Assembly: GCA_035236585.1 (NCBI GenBank)
Contig: CP141126.1
Span: 8,507,001 to 8,571,000 of the forward strand
Origin: Warburgia ugandensis
Taxonomy: Eukaryota; Streptophyta; Magnoliopsida; Canellales; Canellaceae
Length of the DNA stretch: 64,000 nucleotides
Direction of reading: 5' to 3'
Shown one piece after another: positions 11,454 through 23,371 of this stretch (the stretch's first letter is position 1; every line of letters starts with the position of its first letter). The notes under the pieces are model-generated. The model was not told the origin of the DNA, searched no databases, and saw only the letters and a list, made by a program, of their open reading frames with translations. A program made the translations under genes and the position numbers.

Positions 11454-11918
11454 CTAAGCCTGCTGAGACTCTAGAGGAAGTCCAAGTTCTTGTGGCACGG
11501 CTTCAACAGCCTTGGGGGCATTCTTAGCGACTACTGGCATAGCAACAAAGGTCTTGGTCTTGCTAATAGGCCTGCTCTTTTCCAGCTGCACAAAATCCCC
11601 AACCTTGAACTGGTTTTCTGGGTCATGGGCCTGGTACTTCTTCTTCTTCCTTACTCTTCGCTTGTATTTTGGGTGGGGAGCAAGTCTCACAACTTCCACC
11701 GCAACTGTTTTGTCATTGGTAGCACAAACTACTCGCCCCTGCATTTTCTTCATGGCATTGATTTGGGGGAGAAAACATGGTTGAGTGGTAGATTTGGAGA
11801 CGGATGAACATGGTTTCATTGGAAGAGTAATTGGAAGAGACCCGCTCAGGAAAGGTGAGGATTTGAGGGATTTTAAAGGAGCAAGTTGCAGAAAAGGGTT
11901 ACCAGAAAGAGAAAACAT
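11454..11918 (-). CDS. RPS17: Plastid 30S ribosomal protein S17 (uS17c), nuclear-encoded
   Basis: A complete single-exon gene for a 154-residue protein. Residues 1 to about 54 form a Ser/Leu/Pro-rich chloroplast transit peptide (MFSLSGNPFLQLAPL at the start, few acidic residues). The rest is the bacterial-type uS17 OB-fold: MKKMQGRVVCATNDKTVAVEV, RLAPHPKYKRRVRKKKKYQAHD, FKVGDFVQLEKSRPISKTKTF. uS17 binds 16S rRNA early in small-subunit assembly in the plastid stroma. The ending LGLPLESQQ matches the Arabidopsis plastid RPS17 tail as I remember it. The chosen ATG gives a total length close to the roughly 150 residues usual for the plant protein. The opposite-strand frames here are shadows. No operon context applies; neighbours are repeats. 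Confidence 0.96.
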   Translation of the reverse strand: MFSLSGNPFLQLAPLKSLKSSPFLSGSLPITLPMKPCSSVSKSTTQPCFLPQINAMKKMQGRVVCATNDKTVAVEVVRLAPHPKYKRRVRKKKKYQAHDPENQFKVGDFVQLEKSRPISKTKTFVAMPVVAKNAPKAVEAVPQELGLPLESQQA

Positions 11919-12740
11919 GGTGCCAATGGAGGGAATAACAGGCAGCGAAAGGCTTCTTGTTATCTATTGAAGATGAGGATATGGCTTTGCATAGAGGAGA
12001 GGCTTGCGCATAATTACGATATTGGCCTTGACTGCGCCGAATTTGCAAGTTCGAGAGTGGGTCCGCTCATCCATGTTGGAACATCTGCCTGGTGATCGGC
12101 ACCGTTGACGTGCTGCTCAGCCTATTGCAAGAAGATGATACTAAAAGATGCAAACGTTACAATGACTGAAATCAACAATTCTAGGCACTCTAGTGCTATG
12201 GAGTCAACCAAACATATACAAATACCTGGTAGCTGATCAAGCTACTGAGAAACCTCAGAAAAGCTTGGAGCTATTAGTAGTTAGAACATCTGCTTCTCAG
12301 TTTCCAGATCCTGAAAACAGGCTCTCACAGTCTTGCTTGGGCTCCCAATGAGTCTCCTTGTTATCCATCCGAATCAAAAGAAGAGATATCAATAATATGA
12401 TTAATAGGAGATACTCATCCTATTCAGCATAGTTGTTTCCTTTTCCCAGATGGTTACAACAAACTTCTACACCTGCTGGTCTCAAGTTCTCTTGGCTAGA
12501 GCCGTCGAAATTTAACTTGAGATTACTCACAAGGAGGAGTACTTTTACCAAATAATGATTTTTGGATTTTGAACGAGATAAGTTTCTGGTTACTCTTAGT
12601 TAGAAACAGAAGCTAATTAGTGCTAGAGGAAACATTCTTAACATCCAGATTAGACAATTCTATGACAGATTATTTCCATCTAACCAAAATAAAAGAGAAA
12701 TTAAATATACTATCATCTAGACTATATATGAAGCAAGCAC
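11919..12740. other. RPS17 upstream region
   Basis: This is the promoter side of the minus-strand RPS17 gene. I could not identify a convincing TATA box at a normal distance, which is common for nuclear genes of plastid ribosomal proteins. No other gene is visible. Confidence 0.35.
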
Positions 12741-15700
12741 CCTTTATTTGGATGGTCAATTATTGTTACCTGGGTTTTAGAAAAGGATTTTTGAAATAAA
12801 ATTTTAAATTTAAAAACTTTTCTGCAGGATTTTTTTTTTTTGAAATATATATTATGTACTTATTTTTCTCAATTCCACCTACAACCCGGTGTCACATTAA
12901 AACCTTCACATATAATAGCAGAAATAAAATATACCATTACAGGATCTCCTGGTCATAGCCCAAACAATAAGTAATTTAGGTTCAGATTAAAAATATCAAT
13001 GTCGCCTGTCTTATTACATTCATCCTCAAGTGTTCATTATTTCAAAATGAAAGATGACAAATAAAATGTTTACTAACTACTTATCCATATTTCTTTCTTA
13101 TTCCCCTTAATTACTTTGGTCAAGTCGATTGCTTAATCCTCTCGCGCTTCACCTGAAATGTTTTGTAGGGGTAAGTACGACGACTCAATAGGAAAATGCT
13201 TAAACTAGCCATTTAAAAACCACAACAAAAGTGTTGGCATAAATTCAATAGTGCAAACAATTAAATGTTCAATCATAAGTGTGATATAAATATTACACAA
13301 CATTCATGCCTTTATAAAAATCTAGTGTTTCCAATAAATTATAATATATCTTTAAAATATCATACATACACGTTCATTAGGACTTATCAAATAATGACGT
13401 ATCATAATTTGTTATATCATTGTGTGGTAGCGTCCTACCACAAACCCATCTGGGCAATGGTCAATATTCTCGAGGATGACCGACATGTCAGTCCATGTCT
13501 AATAACTATATGGTATACTATGCACGTAGAGGACTCACATCCAACTACGTTCGGCTGTGGATACCACACGGGCTACAGCAATCCTTATGGGGGCACTGGA
13601 TCACAAGAGAGTAGTCTCCCCATGATACAATACTCTCTATAATAGGCCTTTTAGGGTAGGTAACTCATTTCAGAAGCTAGTAGCCAACTGGACTTCTTAG
13701 CATAGCAACCAGGAGGGCTTATATTTTGCCCTAAGCTAAGCTCAACTCACATGAGTCACCTAATTTTAGGCTAGGCATAACTTTCTAGAGTTGCCTAATT
13801 TTCATTTATCAAATCATTTTACATCGTTCAATATATCATAATAAGCATTCACAAACTTTTCCATTCACAAGCCATATTTTGATTGGCATAAATTATCAAC
13901 TATGCATACTACACATCCTGCTGATAATAATTGTGTTATTTCAAATATTCATCAACTAATAATTATCTCGATTACAAATCACACTTACTATAAATCAAAG
14001 ACGATACATGAGCACAAGCATTTATTCATGGATCAAACTTTCAAAATCATAAGTACAATTTAAAAGATATGTCCAACTCATGGAAAATACTTGACCATAT
14101 GCATGCAATAACATGAAATAATCTAAACAATACAATTGTTTTATCATGCAAATACCATGATCCTGAGCATGTAAAATCTTATGAGCACCTCTATTTTTCA
14201 CATGCTTTTCCAAGGAAATCATGCGGCAAATCAAAATTGATTATTATGAAATATCTTTATCATATGCATATGTAGTCATGCAATCACAGTTTCATACAAA
14301 AATTTAAAATTCTAGACTTTATATTATAAAACAAAACATGTCTATGAAATTGGTTTCATTTGCATCATGTATGCGAGATCTCATGCCATAAACCATCAAG
14401 CAATAAAAATCGTATAACTTATTCCACCATGCATGTGGAATCGTGGAATATATCCTATCACATTTATGGTAACCCCTTGTAACAACATTTCTTTATGTGA
14501 GGACAAAATGCTAGATGAAATTTCAACGTGGTGTTTCATGCAGCCTGAGCTCCTATAACCATGCATTTTATATTTACTCAAATTGATAATCCATTACAAA
14601 AATCTTGAAGATATTTCAATTCTAGAATTTACACATGCAATATGTGACCAATCTTTCATCATATGCATGGTTACTAACACCATCCAAGCTCTAACTGTTG
14701 GGTTCATGCAATTAAGAGGAATATACCAACATGTTATTATTCCTCCTTATATGACGTATTCCCATAAGAATCATGAATTTAGGGCATACAACAAAATAAT
14801 ATCTAGATGTCTTCATCATGCACATGGTAGATCTGTTAACCCAATGAAATGTACATGGCAGATCTATCCATACAATATATTTGTTTTTTTTTAGCGTCTC
14901 TATAATTAAAGTGAAATGCACATATACAAAATCATCAGGCAAGATCTATTGTTTAAACGGTCGGCATAGTATATATGATGTGAGTGGCAATCAAGGGTTG
15001 GGATCATGCCATATTCGTATCAGAGATAGGCACCATATTTAGATGAGAAATCAACAGTCAGGATAAGCTAGAAGTTGGTTAAATAAAAAGTATGCTAATT
15101 AACAGATATTAGGGTTTAATGTAGGCACCGTACCTAGATCTAACTTAACGCTAAAATCAATTGAAATTTGAGCATGAGGTTCCACGGCTTAGGTTGTCAA
15201 ACAATCCGAGATCTTCACACATGTCATAATAATTTCATATAGTTCTTAAAACCAATCATAGGAAAGACGCATGATAATAGGCTAGAAAACTAATTTCAAA
15301 ATGGAGAGGTTTTGTCAGAAGGAGATATACACAGTTATGAATAAATTGAAAAATCCAAAGAATATAAGAGTTTATACCCTACATGCGCAAACTTCATGTT
15401 GGAAGGAGATCAAAGAAAATGTTTATTAAAAAGTCACATACAAACCACAGTGCCATGCGCCTTATTTCTTATTGCATAAGGTTTCAACAACGTGTGTTTA
15501 TGGTATAGCCTTTCATTAATCTTAAGAAAACCAAGCTAGTTTAGAGAAGTTCCTTGACAACCCCTAGCTCTTAAAAGCGAAAATACTCTTCTACAGTCTT
15601 CTTTTCCAAAAAGGCATGGTATGGCTGATCCTGACACTTCCTAGCTTTAGGTAAGGAATTTCTCCAAAAAAGTTATTTTTTGAAAACTTGAACTCTAATT

Positions 15701-16700
15701 CTAGAGTTTTGCTTATTTATTCTATAACCATTAGGGTATTTAGCTTTTTGTTGTCAATTCTATGCAAGAAATGTATATATATTATAAAAATGCAAGTTAT
15801 TACATCAATAGTTTACATGCTACATTGCTTATTTCATGCATTTGGAATCAAGTAAAAACATAAAGAAAATAATATTTAATTTTCTCCAATGATGACTTTT
15901 GTTAATTAAATAAAAGTAAAAATAAATCTCCAACTATTTGGGTTATCAATTACATTTTACTAATAAAAGGCAACACATTTGATTATCTATTACATTTTTT
16001 AGTAGTGAGGCTTAAGGCTATATTAAGCCATTAATAGGTTTTATGAGTGTCAAAAAACAAAATGGAACCACATGCACAGCATGACAGCCATGGAAAGGTC
16101 AAGTGACAATATGACACAAAGTTCTTAAAATGACAATGCTATGAGCCTGCATCTATTGACCAATACATACTCAAGTTAAGGCACTTGAAGATCATAGCAT
16201 GCGCCTTCTTAAGTAGAGTATCTATTTTGGCATAAGGGCTGAGTCTTATGTTAGGTTATGCAAATAGGATGCTGACATAAACTAAGGTTTAGTGTTTAGC
16301 CAATGGTCAGCTTGGACTTAGATTGTCCAAGCCTAAGTAGTCAATCCTATAGGTAACAACATTATGGCTAAGACCAAGGTGGTCTAGAGCTCATGATAAA
16401 TGGATCATGGCTTTATCCCCAAGAGACCAAAACCAATTCACAACTTCAATGGGCATTGATCAAAATGGGCCCTAGGAGTATACACTCCCTAAACCTAGGC
16501 TCATATCTCTCTTAAAAACCTTGAAACGATAAGAAAATTAGAGAGTTTCTCAGAGTTATATTTCTTAAAGAATCTATTGAATCTAGAGTTAGTCATGAAT
16601 GAGGATTGATTACGGATGCCTGGAATGAAGGAGAGACCACCATTTATAGTTTTGGGTGCTCTAGTAGCTGTTTTGGATAGCCAATGACCCTAGGACAGCA
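12741..16700. repeat. AT-rich block, probably non-coding LTR-retroelement sequence
   Basis: No protein is recognisable across about 4 kb. The stretch near 13150-13760 has features I associate with the non-coding domain of large plant LTR elements: GTAAGTACGACGACTCAATA, then a place-name-like run of short phrases (CGGCTGTGGATACCACACGG, GGGGGCACTGGATCACAAGA). The remainder has AT-rich spacer composition. I could not find paired long terminal repeats by eye, so limits, strand and family are open. Confidence 0.3.
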
Positions 16701-17501
16701 AAATGGTAACCACCACAAGTGTGGCACCAACTAAAAACACCCTTGTGATTGTCTAATGCTAATCAGAGGACTACGTAGCTCCAATTGGAGTTATTTATGT
16801 TATGGTGTAGCTATGTAATCATCACCATGAGAAGAGGCACTAAACACCTTTATTTACTGGGTTTCAATTTGGGTTTGAAGTGGTACCATTCAGCACCATC
16901 AGAAGAGGAAACGAAAGCATCCAACTCCATTGGTGTTGGACTCCTTGAAGCAATTCAAGGTACCTAATGTCCTTTTAAGGCAATTTGAAAGAGTTTGGTG
17001 CTGGTGGTGTTTGATGTTTTCTTGCCAGTGGAGTAGGGCTCCTTGAAGTAGTTTGAGTGCATCCGATGCCAATGGCGCCAGACTAAACTAAATGACAATT
17101 TCTTGCGCGTACCAATTTTAGTATTTTGAAATGAACTAATGAAGAATTTTTTCTTTCTCAACATAAGGGAAGGAACTCAATAATCCCCTTTAAAGAAAAC
17201 CAAAATTTCTTCGGAAGGTTCATTCTAGCAAAGCATTTCGATTCTATCTCCCTTGTTCCGTTGGTAATACCACTGTGACCTATAGAATAAAGCAAGCAGA
17301 CATATATAGAACAACCATAATACGAAGCAATTTTTGTACACCAAAACTCTTTTTATGCATATGGACTCAACCCAATTCCTGCATACTAGTAACAAGTCTA
17401 ATAAGTATGTATTCATCACATATATGAGAACATTTCGGAATACAGTATAGAATTCATCTTTTGAGGCCCAATATTTTGAATTGATACGTTAGATACAAAT
17501 G
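16701..17501. other. Intergenic spacer
   Basis: I see no recognisable gene or repeat family here; composition is ordinary AT-rich spacer, with pyrimidine-rich stretches toward the tandem duplication at 17502. Confidence 0.35.
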
Positions 17502-17777
17502 ATTATCTCTCTAAATTATCTCTCTTTTGTGATTTGTTAATCGATCTTTCTTTTTCTCTTATCCTTTCTTTTGCTCTTTGATGACCAAATGATTGGATCT
17601 CTCATAACCATCCAATTTTTCTCTCCTTTTGACACCCATTATCTCTCTAAATTATCTCTCTTTTGTGATTTGTCAATCGATCTTTCTTTTTCTCTTATCC
17701 TTTCTTTTGCTCCTTGATAACCAAACGATTGGATCTCTCATAACCATCCAATTTTTCTCTCCTTTTGCCACCCATTT
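17502..17777. repeat. 136-bp tandem duplication, two units
   Basis: Unit 1 (17502-17637) and unit 2 (17638-about 17773) are nearly identical. Both start ATTATCTCTCTAAATTATC, pass through GATCTTTCTTTTTCTCTTAT and GGATCTCTCATAACCATCC, and end CCTTTTGNCACCCATT. Only a handful of differences are visible. The right unit runs directly into the organelle-like block. Confidence 0.9.
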
Positions 17778-19200
17778 CGGATTTTATCATCAATATTCTT
17801 CAAAAAGATCCTTCAATTGTTCCTGGGCTGTGGGTAGCCAGTGAAACATTTCGAGATAATTGATTGAGGGAAGTTTTTTCGTCTCGAAATCCAATAATAT
17901 TCATTACTTCAAGTGGTTGCATTCATCGAAAGGAACAAGCGAAGATGCAATTGGTTCGAATTTGACCATGAGGTATCTGGGAACAATATTTGATTATTTC
18001 TTCATTCGCCTTATTTTCATTTTATTCTACTTCTATATTCTTTCTAGATCCAAGGACTAAAAAATGAAAAAAAGAGGGAATAGATCCATAGGTTCCATGC
18101 CTGATTATAGAACTCATGCTTCATAGAAATATCAGATCAGATAGGGTCGACGAATGAAGCAGGTTCATTAATAATTCCTCCCACTGGAGCAAGGGCTTCC
18201 CAGGGATGGCAATTTTTTCCTATGTATGACCAAGCTGCCGTTTGTCTCTTCACGGAATCAGTTGGGAGTGCAGTAATTGGAGAAGGGGCCTATCCGCCTC
18301 TATGAGTTTTGAGTTAAACGAATAGATCGGATAACTAACTGCCGAGTTACTCATAAAGGAAGGACATTAACCACTTTCATATGGGATAGACAAACGAGCT
18401 TCGCGGAGACTAAAACGGAGATCTTCTTGGAGCACCTTAAGTTCCTGCCGCTAAGCTCAACTAAAGAATTCTCTAAAAGAGTGAAAGCAGAGCTTTTAAG
18501 GCACGTTGAGCAAGCTGTGAAAGTCACAGGCTATGAGACCGCGTTCCATCACTTTTCCTTAAGAGATGAGAGCTCCTTAGATGTTGGAGCAAGAGGTATA
18601 ACATTCTTTTCTGGAAGGAAGCTAAGCCTTACTAAACTAATAGAATAGGGGCGCTACGAAGCTTCAGAGTCTGGCGCGGTAGAAGGGCTAAAGGTGGGCT
18701 CGGGGAAGGAATGGTAGGGGAAGGCCTACCTTTGCCTCCCTATATATCTGTGGCGGTGACCTCTCGAAAATGACCTTTCTACTTGCTTCTCGCATCCTTT
18801 TTCCAACTTGCCTTCCGTAGGTTTCTTTCGAGACCACTAGAAGTTAGCATTTTCACAAATTCCTCCCACTGGAGCAAGGGCTTCCCTTTTCTGGTTGAAA
18901 CCTCGACCCACCCATCGAGAAAGTTTACGCGGACTTATTACTAAGATTTTTTTTACTATATAGATAGTTTTTGAACAAGGTCAGGATTTTCTTGAATATG
19001 CCCATACCAATCACCTCTTTTTTCTTAGGAACGGCGCCCCGTGTCAACTGATTACTCCTAGTTCCTTATTACTGAGTGGGTCGGGCACAAAGGAATAGGG
19101 TCTTACTAGGTTAATAGTGCCACTTTCGTGTGTGTTCAGTTCTGGTTCTTAAGCCAAACTCCATCATTTAGTGCGAAGTTCTCGGCCCACTTTTTTTTTT
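17778..19200. other. Organelle-like DNA block (possible mitochondrial insertion)
   Basis: Base use and phrasing differ from the surrounding AT-rich nuclear repeats: higher GC, runs such as GGGCTCGGGGAAGGAATGG and GAACGGCGCCCCGTGTCAAC, and few homopolymers. This resembles plant mitochondrial intergenic DNA. A 29-bp phrase (AATTCCTCCCACTGGAGCAA plus GGGCTTCCC) occurs twice, near 18173 and 18859. I could not tie any part to a named organelle gene, so origin is inferred from style. It is flanked left by the 136-bp duplication and right by a SINE. Confidence 0.4.
18427..18648 (+). CDS. Unrecognised 73-codon ORF in the organelle-like block
   Basis: An open frame for MEHLKFLPLSSTKEFSKRVK followed by ELLRHVEQAVKVTGYETAFH and ending GRKLSLTKLIE. 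It is amphipathic and charged, with no signal peptide or membrane span, and the composition is plausible for protein. The frame is also open upstream of the ATG, so the start is uncertain. I do not recognise the family. It may be a fragment of a mitochondrial ORF carried in the block, or chance. Confidence 0.25.
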   Translation: MEHLKFLPLSSTKEFSKRVKAELLRHVEQAVKVTGYETAFHHFSLRDESSLDVGARGITFFSGRKLSLTKLIE

Positions 19201-19259
19201 GTTCAAACAGACATATATACAAGTTGAGTGTTTGTTTTGTATATAGTAAGTATATATAG

Positions 19260-19441
19260 GTAAAAGGGCAACCCAATGCACGAAGCTCCTACCCATGCGC
19301 GTTCCAGGAAGGAGCGAAACACAAGGGCCTATAGTAGGCACTCTTATCTTATATTTTTACAAAAGGCTGTTTTCACGCCTGAAACTCGTGACCTCAATGT
19401 CACACGACAACAACTTTTACTGTTTCGCTAAGGCTCCCTTC
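19260..19441 (-). mobile_element. Au-type SINE copy 4 with TSD
   Basis: A full-length minus-strand SINE, from AAAAGGGCAACCCAATGCAC (3' end) to CGCTAAGGCTCCCTT (5' end). AGTAAGTATATATAG at 19245-19259 and AGTAAGTAGATATAG at 19442-19456 form a 15-bp duplication with one mismatch. Confidence 0.88.
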
Positions 19442-19456
19442 AGTAAGTAGATATAG

Positions 19457-22400
19457 ATCTAGACACAAAATATGATATATTCATGTTTTTGTACTTTTTA
19501 TATATTTATGTGCAAGAAGTGGATACACAAAAGGATATTTTAAGAATAAGGCAAGAGTGCATCTTGGGAACACGTGGATGGGTATTCAGAGAATAAAAAT
19601 TTACCAGCAGGATGTCATCAATACTAAAGAGAAGATGTTCTGTTCTAATGGATTTTTACAGGTGAAAGATTACCTCTAATAAGGTGAAAAATTGTAGTTA
19701 AATACATATTGTTCTAATCTTACGCATGCATGTGCACATGTTCATGATTAGTCGTACACTAATCTATTTCTAATTCTTTTTATTTCTCATGCTATGTAAT
19801 AATAAGCTTATTTTACCATGAAAGAGAGACCAAGAGAGGAAAGTCTCTAGGGCCTCCATAGAGGTAGAGGAGGAGGAAGTGATCTAAAACTCAGTCAAAA
19901 TTTGCAACCACAACAAAGAAATTTCCTGAAAAGAATGATGGTGTGCAAATTAGTTTCCCTAGTTGTATTACATAAGAGCAATCCCTATGAATGACAGCTA
20001 GGCCCCACAGTTAAAAGTAATTTATTATTAATGAAAAATATTTTATGACATAAAACTTTTGAGTCTTTGGTGTAATTCAATTTTAAGTCATTAAACACTT
20101 TACAAAAAAAAAAAAAAAAAATTCCTGCGGAAATCAATTTCCATCCATTTCCAGCCAACCAAGTAAGGCACGTAAACTGCTTAATCTTTGGTTGGCATGG
20201 AAAACACCAAATGTTCCTCTATGAGGAATTTTGTTGCTGATCACTAGAAGAAGCATCGAAAGCACAAAATCTTGAGAATAGGCTCTAAAATGGTAATGTT
20301 AGATATCAGAAGTTGGATATTACAGTAGACCACTGACATATAATCTTTACTCTTCAATTATTGTCATGCTGCTGATGCATGATATTGCTAACCTTCAAAG
20401 ATAAACCAATATTCTGCTTGGCAGAGTGATCAATTATTCTTTTTCTTTTTCTGTGATTGATGTTATTCTTGTCTTTGGTGACATGAATTGTGATTCAGCT
20501 GCCAAACAATCCTTATGGTACTATAAATGGGCCTAGCAAATCGAACAGATGTATTGCAACTTTTGCTGCATAAATTTCCAAACAACCTCGTAGATTAGTA
20601 GTTGTGTTAGAAGATATAAAGAGATCTCACAAATTCTCGAGACTCTGACGAATACTACAATATCTGTAGTCTATTATTCACGTCTCGGGACGGTGATCCA
20701 TTTCGTAGCGAGTCGAAACTAGGTCCATGAGCCATGAGCCTTTGTCAAATATATAAGACCTGAATACAAGGCCCATTAGATCATGCATAGGTCTTTGAAA
20801 ACTCTATTTTTATTCGGTTCAACCTGTGGATCTAATTTGCCAATTCGGTTGGCCTACGACCAGGTACGAAATGTTAATACTACCATCAATGCAAATGTTT
20901 AAAGAGAATAGCTTAATTAAGCACTTTCATAACAGTCCTTTGGTAGGTCTCACACGTCCCTGTCAATGGATCAGCTCGGTTGAACCAGTAAGCCCAACAT
21001 GGGTTTACTTGGACCCGCAACCTGTGAGGTGGGGAAGAGACTGACCTTACGACAAGGTTAGCAGTGTGTTTACACATTACATGTTCCCTATACACACCCA
21101 ATAAGTTGATTCTTGTTAGACTACGTTGCGATGTCTGCTTACTAGAATAGTCCTCATTTATGTTCGGCATATATAGTGTTTTACAACTGTATTATACGAA
21201 GTGGAGTAGCTGAACTAAAATTGCATCTTGTCCCTTAAATTGAAGTCATATTTCATTATCCATATCCATCTTTTCCTAACACCTTACTAGGATCCAAAGC
21301 TTTTCCATTTAAGATATGACTGAAGAAGAACCTGTATTGATTACAAATCTAGAATTACATAAATTCAACTTAAATACACCATATCTAAGTGGTTTGCTTT
21401 GGGTATCGTCTTCTAAATACGTGTTTCATCATTCACCAAAAAAGAGAAAAAACGTGGTTCATGCTTTAATTTCAAACAATTCTATGTACCAAAAATGTTC
21501 ACCACCAGAGAATTGTAACCACAATAAATATTTGGTGTGAAATGATGGAAGGCTGAGAAAGTTCAAAATCACAATCCTTTTTTTTTTTTTTTTCAACACG
21601 GCAACTAACACAACCAACAGGTCTTGATATATACAACATTTCTCACACATATCCATAGGACACATCACCTCAACGTCACCCTTATTAAAATATATCCTCA
21701 GGGAACCCTCTCAATGTACAAGCACCTCTACATACCTTAGGAAGGTTTATTTAACTGCGTTTCTAAGATATCATGGCATATCTCAAATATGGAGCTTATT
21801 AAATAATGATGTCTTGGACATATGTAAGATATCAAGTTTATTTAGCTGTGATATCTTTGGCACATATGAAATATAAGGTTTATTTGATATTATCATAGTT
21901 TATATGTTTTGTGATATCAGAGATATGTCAAATCCTCTTTATAATGTAAAATCTGCTTGTTTCTAGAGAGAGAGAGATCAACTTCAAAATGTGTTTTTTT
22001 AGAAAGAGAAGAAATGGGCGTCTTCACCTTAAAGAAGCTTACTAAAATAGAGAGAGAATAATGTTTACACTCATGTATATGGGCTTTCCATTACTCGACT
22101 AATGCAAGCTGGCCCATTACGATGGATCTTTGACCATTTACTAGGAAAGAGTTGGAACATATTTCTTGTTGCTAATAAAAAATCAAAGGTGAATCCTGAC
22201 CACTTGATCAAATGTATTTTGGTATAGCTTAGTGTGTAGGGCAATTGTCCATTGTTGCTTTATAGAAACACAAGTGGGCCCATAATCTAGTGATGGTTTA
22301 GATCACCACGATTTACTCAAGAGTTGAGATCAAGCTGAATTATAGTTAATGATGCTTGGTATTCATGTTGTTAAAGAAAATTCGACAACCATCAAATTAC

Positions 22401-23297
22401 TGATCAAAGTACATAGAAGGACTCAAGTTGATCATAGATTACCCCACCTAAAGTAAATTTGAACAACAGTTGCTTAAGCCCACCTAAAACATATGAATGA
22501 TCGGTGCAGATTTACATCTTGTGCTGGCCGTCCATTTGAGGTTGATGAGAATTTGATGATTTTCAATTCACATCAATGGCTCTGATTTACTCATACTTTG
22601 AAGGTCATTGCATTCTGATTGGTTGATGAATTATTTTTTGTTAGCAAATATTAATAAAAATATATTTTATATATCATAAAAAATATTACAAAACATATAT
22701 CAGATACTACAAAAAATATCACTAAACATCTAACACACATCTCAAATATCATAAAAGATATAGCGGGAGATATCAAGTAAGATATGCCAACAAAAATGCC
22801 CAATCATCTAGGCCCCAGATGTACTTTTAGTCTGTTCTATGCAGCATATAAATTCTCTAATTTAGACTGGCAGTGAATGTTGTATGCCACTAGTGCCGAC
22901 CTCTTCACTCTCCCAGTTCTGATTATCTTGAACTCACATGATCAAGCGCTGGTCTTAAGTGCCTTGAATTTCACCAAGGATCAAACTTCTCGAGAAAGAA
23001 ATCTCTAAGCCGTGTCAGAACCACATTAAGAGAGGAAATAGAGAATTGGATGCGTTATAAACCCCTATCCCTTACCTATCTCTTAGTAGACTCTAAACAA
23101 AACACTTGGCGCATGCGTAAGAAAACAGATACCTTTGAGATAGAGAAACAGTTAAAATATAAAATCGGGAGAGGCCTCTCTCTCTGTGGTACAGTCCATG
23201 GGGCAGATGAGAGAGAACCGGAAACTAAGGATCTAGCTAGTAGTATGCATGTACTGTAATGTACTTCTCCGCGGTATCAAGTAATCATCTACATAAA
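19457..23297. other. Intergenic region, no gene recognised
   Basis: About 3.8 kb of AT-rich spacer. Near 21760-21960 and 22640-22790 there are clusters of ATATC/GATAT words that look like degraded repeat edges, but I could not establish paired terminal repeats. A poly-A run lies at about 20103 and a poly-T run near 21580. No protein family is recognisable in the short open frames. Confidence 0.35.
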
Positions 23298-23371
23298 GGG
23301 TAGCTTTACAATGCACAAAGCTTCAGCCGGATCTAGAACACGTAGTCTTACCTTTAAAAAATGCAAGAGAT
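23298..23371 (-). mobile_element. Au-type SINE copy 5, partial
   Basis: A short degraded minus-strand piece: GGTAGCTTTACAATGCACAA then AGCTTCAGCCGGATC, jumping to ACGTAGTCTTACC and ATGCAAGAGA. It corresponds to the 3' half of the family with an internal deletion; the tRNA-like half is absent. Confidence 0.45.

Noticed and set aside
11490-12095. Plus-strand frames over and beside RPS17
   Set aside because: They overlap the clear uS17c gene on the minus strand and have no motif of their own.
21750-22790. A possible inverted-repeat element between the ATATC-rich blocks
   Set aside because: The shared words are short AT-rich repeats and do not align as continuous arms by eye.
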